12,055 nt of DNA from Acholeplasmataceae bacterium (GTDB taxonomy: Bacteria; Bacillota_I; Bacilli_A; Acholeplasmatales; Acholeplasmataceae). The translations under genes were made by a program, and so were the position numbers. The stretch covers positions 1 to 12,055 of the forward strand of contig JALNWO010000040.1 in assembly GCA_023230825.1 (NCBI GenBank). Direction: 5' to 3'. A model generated the notes under the pieces. The model made no database searches, was not told the origin of the DNA, and worked only from the letters and a program-made list of their open reading frames with translations. Shown piece by piece: positions 6,342 through 12,055 of this stretch; within the stretch, counting starts at the first letter, position 1, and each line of letters opens with the position of its first letter.

Positions 6342-7583
6342 ATGAAACCATTGGCTTATCGAATGCGTCCAAAATCGTTTACCCATGTTTACGGTCAAGA
6401 CCACCTTGTGGGACCTGACGGTGTTTTATCGATGATGTTAAAAAAGGGAATTTTTCTCTCTTTTATTTTGTATGGTCCCCCTGGAACAGGCAAAACAACA
6501 ATTGCGGAAATTTTTGCCGAAAAAACAGGGCTTGAAACATATACCTTTAACGCATCAACAGACAGTAAACAAAAACTAAGAGATATCTTAGACACAACAA
6601 CATATAAAGATATTCTTGTCGTTGTCGATGAAATTCATCGGATGAATAAAGACATTCAAGACTATTTGCTTCCTTTTATTGAAAATGGCAAAGCGATTAT
6701 TATTGGGTTAACCACATTAAATCCATATCAAAGTGTAAATCCTGCCATTCGTTCACGTTGCCACGTCTATGAAGTGAAAAAATTAGGATCAGAAGATTTA
6801 ACAAAAGCGATTTTAAACGGCCTTAACCATTTAGAAATGGATATTACAATTGAAGAGAAAGCCGTTCAAAAAATGATTCAATATGCCAACGATGAAGTGC
6901 GGACGGCTTTAAATATTTTGGAAAGTGCCTCCTTAATCTTAGATGATGGGGATCGCCTTCTTGCGAGCCATGTTGAGCGTGTTATGGGCAAAAAACCACT
7001 CGATTTAGATGGTGGTGAAGATCACTACTTCGATTTATTAAGTGCTTTGCAAAAATCAATTCGAGGATCTGATGTGGATGCCAGTCTTCACTATTTAGCA
7101 AGACTACTTACTTTAGAGGATTTACTTAGCCTTCAAAGACGATTGCTTGTGATTGCTTATGAAGACATCGGCTTAGCAAACCCGCAAATGGGACAAAAAG
7201 TATTGGCTGCGACCGATGCAGCTTTAAAAATTGGATTACCTGAGGCAAGAATTATTTTAAGTGTTGTTGTCATTGAAATGGCTTTATCACCTAAAAGTAA
7301 TACGGCACTTATCGCGATTGATGATGCTTTAGCTGACTTTCAACAAAAAGAGACAGGAAGTATACCAAAACATGCTAGCAATCGGGAAATTAGAAAAAAT
7401 CCTGGAATTTATCATTATCCGCACGACAATCCAAACTCCATCAACGACCAATCTTATTTACCCGATTTAATTAAAGAGAAAACATATTACCATCCTAAAA
7501 AAGAAAGTGCTTATGAGAAAGCACTTTCCGAAAGACTTGAAAAAATAGATCAAATTAAAGGAAAAAAGAGAAAACTGCGATAA
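6342..7583 (+). CDS. rarA: Replication-associated recombination protein A, AAA+ ATPase
   Basis: RarA (MgsA) is a clamp-loader-like AAA+ ATPase acting at stalled or gapped replication forks, where it opens DNA ends and interacts with SSB. The protein has 413 residues, within the usual 410-450. It shows RMRPKSF at 8-13, Walker A GPPGTGKT at 45-52, Walker B ILVVVDEIHR at 91-100 with D96-E97, sensor 1 TTLNP at 124-128 (TTENP in most relatives) and the arginine-finger SRC at 138-140. The C-terminal oligomerisation half contains LARLLTLEDLLSLQRRLLVIAYEDIGLANP (from about residue 249), the RarA hallmark, and a basic tail KGKKRKLR. AGGTGA at 6332-6337 supports the start. It is the only complete plus-strand gene and diverges from apt. 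In Bacillus rarA also lies close to aspS, so this is a rearranged version of a conserved neighbourhood. Its stop codon lies in the terminator hairpin. Confidence 0.95.
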   Translation: MKPLAYRMRPKSFTHVYGQDHLVGPDGVLSMMLKKGIFLSFILYGPPGTGKTTIAEIFAEKTGLETYTFNASTDSKQKLRDILDTTTYKDILVVVDEIHRMNKDIQDYLLPFIENGKAIIIGLTTLNPYQSVNPAIRSRCHVYEVKKLGSEDLTKAILNGLNHLEMDITIEEKAVQKMIQYANDEVRTALNILESASLILDDGDRLLASHVERVMGKKPLDLDGGEDHYFDLLSALQKSIRGSDVDASLHYLARLLTLEDLLSLQRRLLVIAYEDIGLANPQMGQKVLAATDAALKIGLPEARIILSVVVIEMALSPKSNTALIAIDDALADFQQKETGSIPKHASNREIRKNPGIYHYPHDNPNSINDQSYLPDLIKEKTYYHPKKESAYEKALSERLEKIDQIKGKKRKLR

Positions 7584-7596
7584 GTTTTCTTTTTTT
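7564..7596. terminator. Bidirectional terminator between rarA and arcC
   Basis: A perfect 8-bp stem AGAAAACT (7569-7576) and AGTTTTCT (7583-7590) with a 6-nt loop is followed by TTTTTT on the plus strand and by CTTTTTT on the minus strand, so it can stop transcription both ways. The rarA TAA (7581-7583) lies in its loop and 3' arm; the arcC TAA (7595-7597) overlaps the T-run. Confidence 0.88.
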
Positions 7597-8521
7597 ATGG
7601 ATTAATGATGGTTCCTAATCCTTCTGTAATTGCTAAATTAACATTGTTTAGGGAAGCAATAATAGCTTGTTTGCCGCTGTGGTTTACAAATTGGAGACAA
7701 GCCTCAATTTTTGGTAACATTGAACCCGCTTTAAAGTGATCCTCTTTCACCAATTGAGCCAATTCTTTTGCGTTGATTGATGTTAATTTCTTTCGGTTAG
7801 GACTTAAGTAATCTAAATAAACATAGTCAATATCAGTTAAAATAATCAGGGCATCTGCTTCAATGATTTCCGCAATTTTAGCACTCGCAAAATCTTTATC
7901 TATAACAGCTTCAATCCCTTGATAACCATCATCCGTTAAAACAACAGGAATGCCTCCTCCTCCGCCGGTGATGACTAAATGATGGGCATTTAAAAGTGTT
8001 AAAAGGCTGTCTTTTTCAACCAAGTCCTGTGGTTTAGGACTAGAAACCACCCGACGATATCCTCTGCCAGCATCTTCCATCATTGTGTATTGTTTTTCTT
8101 TTTCTAATGTTTCTGCTTCTTTCAAATCATAAAATGCCCCAATTGGTTTTGTTGGTTCGCTCATTGCGGGGTCATTTATATCAACGATGACTTGTGAAAT
8201 TAAAGTTGTAACAGGTCGATGAAGATTTGCTTTAATGAGAGCATTTTGTAAACTATTTTGAAAATGATAACCGATGTAACCTTGGCTCATAGCACCAGCC
8301 TCTGAAAGAGGAATTGCTGGACTTGAAAAAGATTCCTCAAAGGCCAAATGAATCATGCCAACTTGTGGTCCATTCCCATGAACAAAAACGATATCATGAC
8401 CTGCTTGAATTAAAGGAATGAAGGCCTGAACTGCATCTTCAAGGCGTTTTTTTTGTGTTTTAGGGTCGATACCTAAAGCATTCCCACCAAACGAGATAAC
8501 GTATTTACTCATCTTTATCAT
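7595..8521 (-). CDS. arcC: Carbamate kinase
   Basis: Transfers phosphate from carbamoyl phosphate to ADP, giving ATP, CO2 and NH3: the energy-yielding last step of the arginine deiminase route and of other carbamoyl-phosphate fermentations. The 308 residues fit the family, an amino-acid-kinase fold. Visible motifs are SFGGNALG at 10-17, HGNGPQVG at 48-55, GGGGGIPV at 186-193, EAVIDKD at 204-210 and GSMLPKIEA at 266-274. The start may instead be Met4 (8510-8512, MSKYVISFGGNAL), which aligns better with the family. Neither has a strong Shine-Dalgarno; only GATAAAG precedes Met4. It lies 63 bp downstream of ord with no terminator between, so it may be co-transcribed, or driven from a TATAAT at 8533-8538. 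arcA and arcB are not in the window. It ends in the terminator shared with rarA. Confidence 0.96.
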   Translation of the reverse strand: MIKMSKYVISFGGNALGIDPKTQKKRLEDAVQAFIPLIQAGHDIVFVHGNGPQVGMIHLAFEESFSSPAIPLSEAGAMSQGYIGYHFQNSLQNALIKANLHRPVTTLISQVIVDINDPAMSEPTKPIGAFYDLKEAETLEKEKQYTMMEDAGRGYRRVVSSPKPQDLVEKDSLLTLLNAHHLVITGGGGGIPVVLTDDGYQGIEAVIDKDFASAKIAEIIEADALIILTDIDYVYLDYLSPNRKKLTSINAKELAQLVKEDHFKAGSMLPKIEACLQFVNHSGKQAIIASLNNVNLAITEGLGTIINP

Positions 8522-8532
8522 TTAAATAGGCC

Positions 8533-8538
8533 ATTATA
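8533..8538 (-). promoter_or_regulatory. Possible -10 element for arcC
   Basis: A perfect TATAAT sits on the minus strand 12 nt upstream of the first arcC ATG, but the -35 region (about GAAAAT) is poor. If used, transcription would start near 8526 and arcC would be nearly leaderless. Read-through from ord is the alternative. Confidence 0.35.
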
Positions 8539-8584
8539 ACTTTTATCACTTGTCTATTTTCCTCCATTTTATATCAACATCTTA

Positions 8585-9631
8585 TTACTCAATTGTTTCA
8601 AGCATATCTCTCATATCCCCTAAGATAGCTCTAGGTACAGGTAAATCAAGCATTGTTTTTAAACCTGGCTTAGCATTCATAACATGAGGAATCATATTAA
8701 CACAAACTGCAATTGTTCCTAAACCACCGTCAATTTCTGGACGAATTGTCATGTTAACGTTAGGTTTTCCTTCTAGATAAATGGAATCTTCGGTTTGAAC
8801 TCCTTGAGCATCAGGTTCAATTTGCGAGGGGTGATGTAATTCTAAAAACAATTGCTCATCTATGTACCCTTGCCCAGTTAAACTAATTCCTGCAAGGGTA
8901 CCTTCTTTTGCAGTTGCGTATTTTGTTTTTCGTTTAGTTTGAGTAAGAATGGGTTCAATTTGTTGTTCAAATTTACTTGGTTTAAGTCCTACCCCACTAA
9001 AAATCATATGGGCGCTTTGATTCAAACCAATATGACCAATGGGCTGTTTATTGGTAATGCGTTCATAGTATTGTTCTAACGTTTCTCCGATGCCATATTT
9101 TTCCATCACGGTTAAACCAAATGTATTCAAACTATTTTTTCGAGTTATCACCATTTTTTCAACATCCATCATCGCTCCACTTAAGGCAATTGCGAGAAAA
9201 TCCATAACGAAACCCGGATTAATTCCTGTCCCAAGAACGGTTACATCCTTTTCTTTGGCAAGGTCATCGAGTTCTTTTGCTAAAGCGGGGTGGCTTTGAA
9301 AGGGAAAAACCATTTCTTCAGCAATTGTAATCACATTGATATTCTTTTCTAACAATTTTTTTATCTTTTCATAAACACCACTAACAAAACTATCTGTACA
9401 TAACAAAACAATGTCTGGATCAACTTCATTTAACATTAAATCAATATCATCAGTTACTGGTATTAAACTCTCTACAGTTTGAGTTAAGACATCTTGAACT
9501 GTTCGCCCAACCAATGTTGGATCATGATCACAAACACCAACGATATCGACACCTCTTTTGGTTAATAACATCTCAGCCATTCCTTGTCCCATAGCCCCAA
9601 AACCCCAGATTGCGACTCGAATAGGTCTCAT
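8585..9631 (-). CDS. ord: 2,4-diaminopentanoate dehydrogenase
   Basis: Predicted NAD(P)+-dependent enzyme that oxidatively deaminates (2R,4S)-2,4-diaminopentanoate to 2-amino-4-oxopentanoate, the step after ornithine 4,5-aminomutase in anaerobic ornithine breakdown. The 348 residues resemble clostridial Ord proteins. The N-terminal Rossmann fold shows VAIWGFGAMGQGMAEML (6-22), then VDIVGVCDHDP (28-38) and VGRTVQDVL (41-49). GTGINPGFVMDF at 134-145 fits the dihydrodipicolinate-reductase-like core, and the C-terminal DLPVPRAILGDM is typical of the family. The start has AAAGGTGG at 9639-9646 and its own promoter upstream. Neighbours support the role: a cobalamin adenosyltransferase upstream could supply the B12 form the aminomutase needs, and carbamate kinase downstream belongs to the ornithine-producing arginine route. 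oraS/oraE and ortA/ortB are not in the window. A related amino-acid dehydrogenase with another substrate remains possible. Confidence 0.85.
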   Translation of the reverse strand: MRPIRVAIWGFGAMGQGMAEMLLTKRGVDIVGVCDHDPTLVGRTVQDVLTQTVESLIPVTDDIDLMLNEVDPDIVLLCTDSFVSGVYEKIKKLLEKNINVITIAEEMVFPFQSHPALAKELDDLAKEKDVTVLGTGINPGFVMDFLAIALSGAMMDVEKMVITRKNSLNTFGLTVMEKYGIGETLEQYYERITNKQPIGHIGLNQSAHMIFSGVGLKPSKFEQQIEPILTQTKRKTKYATAKEGTLAGISLTGQGYIDEQLFLELHHPSQIEPDAQGVQTEDSIYLEGKPNVNMTIRPEIDGGLGTIAVCVNMIPHVMNAKPGLKTMLDLPVPRAILGDMRDMLETIE

Positions 9632-9656
9632 CTTATCCCACCTTTCTCTTCACTTC

Positions 9657-9685
9657 ATCATATCATGAAATAGCACCCTTTAAAA
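9657..9685 (-). promoter_or_regulatory. Probable ord promoter
   Basis: The minus strand shows TGATATGAT, an extended -10 (TATGAT at 9657-9662), with a weak TTTTAA -35 at 9680-9685 and 17-nt spacing. It lies between the adenosyltransferase terminator and ord. Transcription would start near 9650, a few nt before the AAAGGTGG ribosome site. Confidence 0.55.
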
Positions 9686-9721
9686 ATAAAAAAAGGATGA
9701 TAAAAGTCTTTATCTTCCTTT
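9684..9721 (-). terminator. Intrinsic terminator after the adenosyltransferase gene
   Basis: On the minus strand AAAGGA, a mismatch and GATAAA pair with TTTATC, a mismatch and TCCTTT across a 4-nt loop (12 bp around one mismatch), followed by a T-rich run. The stop codon of the gene (9710-9712) lies inside the stem. It separates the RNase J/adenosyltransferase unit from ord. Confidence 0.85.
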
Positions 9722-10210
9722 TTCGAACATTCTTCCCAAAGTAAAAAAATAATCGGACAATCGGTTCATAAACTGTAGAGTTAATGGATTTAACGGCTCC
9801 AAATGGTGCAAAGCAACTAAAATTCGTTCAGCAGTTCTTGTCTTAACACGACATAAATTAAGCCATGCTTGTGCAGGATTTTGATCCAGTTGAATAAACT
9901 TTGTCAGTTTTTCTAACTGTTGATCAAACTGATCAATTTGTTGCTCAAGCCATGTCACATGTTCATCCGTTGTCTGGTAACGGTTGGGTGAGGCTAAAGC
10001 AATTTCATATGCCATTTGATAGAGAACATAATGAATATGATCTAAGTCTGCTAACGTTGTTTGATCTTCAATCACTTGTTTTGCAAGAAGGATGGTTGCC
10101 ATCACTTCATCAATCGTCCCGTTAACTTCAATTCTTAAATCATCTTTTTTGACTCGTTTTGATAATAAATCCGTTTCACCAGCGTCGCCTTTTTTTGTGT
10201 ATATTTTCAT
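9710..10210 (-). CDS. PduO-type ATP:cob(I)alamin adenosyltransferase
   Basis: Predicted to transfer the adenosyl group of ATP to cob(I)alamin, forming adenosylcobalamin. The 166 residues are at the short end of the PduO/CobA2 trimeric family. The N-terminal ATP site MKIYTKKGDAGETDLL (1-16) closely matches the family's YTKxGDxGxT motif. RVKKDDLRIEVNGTIDEV (19-36) keeps the Asp34-Glu35 pair. CRVKTRTAERILVAL (120-134) matches the C-R-x-x-x-R-x-A-E-R helix, and NRLSDYFFTLGRMFE (149-163) the closing motif. It is divergent: the loop usually read as PGGS is LDQNP at 108-112, and the usual GTVDELN is GTIDEVM. The start overlaps the RNase J TGA in ATGA (10207-10210), with AGGAGG upstream inside that gene. 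It is followed by a terminator and then ord, whose pathway uses adenosylcobalamin. Confidence 0.88.
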   Translation of the reverse strand: MKIYTKKGDAGETDLLSKRVKKDDLRIEVNGTIDEVMATILLAKQVIEDQTTLADLDHIHYVLYQMAYEIALASPNRYQTTDEHVTWLEQQIDQFDQQLEKLTKFIQLDQNPAQAWLNLCRVKTRTAERILVALHHLEPLNPLTLQFMNRLSDYFFTLGRMFEKGR

Positions 10211-11895
10211 TTTCTTGTTTCCTCCTGTTCGACAGATATAACAACAGGAATGGTAATCGGTCTTCTTTTAATCGTATCGTAAATATATTTATTAATATCA
10301 CTACGTACATCACGTTTGTATTCATTCCAGTTAATATATTTTCCTTGAAGATGTTTTTGACTGGTTTCATGGAAAATCTCTTTTACCTTTTCCAATAAAG
10401 CTTCCGATTCTTTAACATAAACAAAGCCCTGTGTCACAATTTTCACATCACCAACAATTTTTCTTTCTTTTGGTGAGACGTGAGCGACAACAAGTAAAGC
10501 ACCATCCTCGGCTAAAAGTTCACGATCTTTCATCACATAGTCGTTCACATCACCAATGGCTGTTCCATCAATCAAAATTTCGCCCACATTAATTTCATTT
10601 TTCGAAATAAAGGCCTCTTCATCAATAAAATTAAGAACGTCACCATTATCTAATACAAAAATATGATTATCGTCATATCCTATTTCTTTAGCGAGTTGTC
10701 TAACACCATATTGGTGACGATATTCGCCAATCGTTGGTACGATATATTTTGGCTTAAGTAAATTAATCATCATTTTAATTTCTTCACCTGTTGCATGGGC
10801 AGATGTTAAAAGCCGTTTATCAATGTTTTCTACAATGGCTTCACTCCGATATAGTACATCCAACGTCCGTGCCGCCATTTTTTCGGTACCTGGAACAGGT
10901 GGTGTCATCATAATGATCGTATCTTTTTCATTAATATGGATGAGACGATCCATTTTTTTAGACATTCTTTGGAGCATGAAAAATGGTTCATGGCGGTTTC
11001 CTGTCACTAAGGCGACAATGTCTTTATCATCATTTTTATTTTTATCAGTAATAAATTTTAAATTAATTAAATGACTTTCTGGGACATGTAAATAACCGTA
11101 TTCAATGGCAATATCGACAATTCGTTGAGCTCTTCTTCCAATAATGGCAATTCTTTTATTATGAATTAATGCCATATCGATAACCCGTTGAATTTTTCTT
11201 AAATCAGATGAGAAAAGTGATACAATAATACGTCCTTGAGCATTGGCAAAAACTGAATTTAGTTTGTGATCTAAATTTTGAAAAATGCCCCCATTTAAAA
11301 TTAAAGTAGACCCCAAAGATTCTGTTAAAAGTGCCAGCACATTTTTCTCAGCTAAATCATTGATCTTCTTAAAGTCTGTTTGATACTGTAAAGAACCACT
11401 TTGGTCAAAAGTAAAATCAGACGTGTAAACAATAATACCGTCTAGAGTATGTAAAGCAATACCAATCGATTCTGGTATCGAATGGGTGGTGTTAAAAAAA
11501 CTGACACGAACATTACCAAATTTAATAATCGAATTTTGGGAAATCGTATTTAAAGTTAAAGTGTCGAGTTCAAAACCTTCATCCAGTAATAAATCTTTTA
11601 AAATTTGCATCGTAAAATTGGTCGCATAAACAGGAACATTTAAGTCTCTTAAAACATGAGGTAAAGCGCTAATATGATCTTCGTGACCATGAGATAAAAA
11701 GATGCCTTTAATACGGTCTTTAGCACGAATCAACACCTTATAATCAGGGATGATTTCATCAACACCATGTAATTCAGCACTCGGGTATTTAATTCCTGCA
11801 TCTAAAATGTATAAACCATGGTCAACGTCAACGACATACATGTTTTTCCCGTTTTCGCCTAGACCTCCTAAAGCAAAAAATTTAATTTTGCTCAT
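10207..11895 (-). CDS. RNase J-family ribonuclease (J1/J2-like), one metal ligand missing
   Basis: Metallo-beta-lactamase/beta-CASP ribonuclease of 562 residues, the usual RNase J length. RNase J degrades and matures RNA in Gram-positive bacteria, as a 5'-to-3' exonuclease and endonuclease. Seen in order: FFALGGLGENGKNM (6-19), motif SHGHEDH (68-74: H69, H71, D73, H74), NTTHSIPES (135-143, H138), YTSDFTFD (157-164, D160), the beta-CASP domain (about 220-350) with VTGNRHEP and PPVPGTEK, SAHAT (365-369, H367), and PTIGEYR at 387-393. In active RNase J the last motif is PVHGEYR and its His binds metal; here it is Ile389. The usual SDSTN is also changed, to TESLG (191-195). This suggests the J2-like paralogue or a divergent, less active enzyme. 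AGGAAGTG precedes the start. It is the first gene of its operon, overlapping the adenosyltransferase. Confidence 0.93.
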   Translation of the reverse strand: MSKIKFFALGGLGENGKNMYVVDVDHGLYILDAGIKYPSAELHGVDEIIPDYKVLIRAKDRIKGIFLSHGHEDHISALPHVLRDLNVPVYATNFTMQILKDLLLDEGFELDTLTLNTISQNSIIKFGNVRVSFFNTTHSIPESIGIALHTLDGIIVYTSDFTFDQSGSLQYQTDFKKINDLAEKNVLALLTESLGSTLILNGGIFQNLDHKLNSVFANAQGRIIVSLFSSDLRKIQRVIDMALIHNKRIAIIGRRAQRIVDIAIEYGYLHVPESHLINLKFITDKNKNDDKDIVALVTGNRHEPFFMLQRMSKKMDRLIHINEKDTIIMMTPPVPGTEKMAARTLDVLYRSEAIVENIDKRLLTSAHATGEEIKMMINLLKPKYIVPTIGEYRHQYGVRQLAKEIGYDDNHIFVLDNGDVLNFIDEEAFISKNEINVGEILIDGTAIGDVNDYVMKDRELLAEDGALLVVAHVSPKERKIVGDVKIVTQGFVYVKESEALLEKVKEIFHETSQKHLQGKYINWNEYKRDVRSDINKYIYDTIKRRPITIPVVISVEQEETRK

Positions 11896-11942
11896 TAAAT
11901 CACTTCCTTAAGTATCTAATTATCGCGTTTTTAACTAATCCT

Positions 11943-11970
11943 ATTATATCATCTTTTCTTGAGATAACAA
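11943..11970 (-). promoter_or_regulatory. Promoter of the RNase J/adenosyltransferase operon
   Basis: The minus strand has TTGTTA (-35, 11965-11970), a 16-nt spacer, and an extended TGATATAAT -10 (TATAAT at 11943-11948). The predicted start near 11936 gives a leader of about 40 nt ending in an AAGGAAGTG ribosome site. Confidence 0.7.
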
Positions 11971-11990
11971 TGTTTTTAACTTACTTTTTA

Positions 11991-11999
11991 TGGTATGAT
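11991..11999 (+). promoter_or_regulatory. Extended -10 of the right-edge gene
   Basis: TGGTATGAT is an extended -10 element about 18 nt before the ATG at 12017, with no clear -35. Transcription would start around 12006, at the AGGTGA ribosome site, the same arrangement as at rarA. Confidence 0.5.
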
Positions 12000-12016
12000 A
12001 AAAATAGGTGAAAAGA

Positions 12017-12055
12017 ATGATTCAATATCCAATAAAACGAGCACAACATCAAAAA
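12017..12055 (+). CDS. Start of an unidentified plus-strand gene, cut by window edge
   Basis: Thirteen codons are visible, beginning MIQYPIKRAQHQK. AGGTGA at 12006-12011 lies 5 nt before the ATG and an extended -10 lies just upstream, so this looks like a true gene start. Too little is present to assign a family. It is divergent from the RNase J operon. Confidence 0.55.
   Translation, partial: MIQYPIKRAQHQK

Larger units (their letters stand above)
11896..12016. other. Divergent promoter region between the RNase J gene and a plus-strand gene
   Basis: This 121-bp AT-rich gap holds the promoters of two divergent genes. Besides these, a 10-nt direct repeat GTTTTTAACT occurs at 11927-11936 and 11972-11981, on either side of the RNase J -10. 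I see no open reading frame or terminator in it. Confidence 0.6.

Noticed and set aside
6395..6595. Minus-strand 66-codon frame inside rarA
   Set aside because: It is the antisense of the Walker A region of rarA and has no support of its own.
8505..8567. 20-codon ORF upstream of and overlapping arcC, considered as a gene
   Set aside because: No Shine-Dalgarno and no recognised sequence; kept only as a possible coupling element in the findings, not as a feature.
10159..10398. Overlapping short frames on both strands around the RNase J/adenosyltransferase junction
   Set aside because: They lie opposite or out of frame with two well-supported genes, and their translations look like low-complexity shadows.
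1..12055. CRISPR arrays, tRNA or rRNA genes, insertion sequences, phage or toxin-antitoxin genes
   Set aside because: Looked for on both strands; no repeat-spacer pattern, cloverleaf, transposase motif or inverted-repeat-bounded element was seen.

Overview
The window is a gene-dense stretch from a low-GC, Gram-positive-type bacterium. The evidence is AT-rich codon use, purine-rich Shine-Dalgarno sites, a T-box leader, a long bifunctional Rel protein, an RNase J homologue, and the gene order apt-relA-dtd-(X)-hisS-aspS that is known from Bacillota. TGA ends at least two genes (relA and the RNase J gene), so the genetic code is standard and the UGA=Trp mollicutes are unlikely. An anaerobic amino-acid-fermenting member of Bacillota or a wall-less relative with the standard code (Erysipelotrichia, Izemoplasma or Acholeplasma-like) would fit. 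I cannot name the genus from sequence alone.

Left part (1-6247, all minus strand). Reading in the direction of transcription, apt, relA and dtd form one tight operon with a 6-nt gap and then a 4-nt overlap, starting from a promoter near 6283-6311. These genes cover purine salvage, (p)ppGpp turnover and D-aminoacyl-tRNA proofreading. A second unit starts at a promoter at 3046-3075, passes through a very compact T-box leader (about 2887-3027), and encodes a RimJ/RimL-type GNAT acetyltransferase, hisS and aspS. The GNAT gene overlaps hisS by 11 nt, and aspS starts 1 nt after the hisS stop and runs off the left edge. The T-box should let these genes be transcribed only when the cognate tRNA is uncharged.

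Middle (6248-7596). rarA is the only complete plus-strand gene. It diverges from apt across a 94-bp gap with closely packed promoters and ends in a hairpin shared, tail to tail, with arcC.

Right part (7595-11895, minus strand). An RNase J-family gene is translationally coupled by ATGA to a PduO-type cobalamin adenosyltransferase, followed by a terminator. Then come a 2,4-diaminopentanoate dehydrogenase (ord) with its own promoter, and a carbamate kinase (arcC). The adenosyltransferase supplies adenosylcobalamin, the cofactor of ornithine 4,5-aminomutase, whose product is the substrate of Ord. Carbamate kinase is the ATP-forming step of arginine and citrulline fermentation, which yields ornithine. 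The three genes together point to arginine/ornithine fermentation, although the aminomutase and the rest of that pathway are not in the window. At the far right another plus-strand gene begins at 12017 and is cut by the edge.

Most of the window is conserved housekeeping sequence. The parts most worth a second look are the miniature T-box, the GNAT gene under its control, the RNase J homologue that lacks one metal-ligand histidine, and the coupling of that gene to a divergent B12 adenosyltransferase. I see no CRISPR array, insertion sequence, tRNA, rRNA or phage gene.
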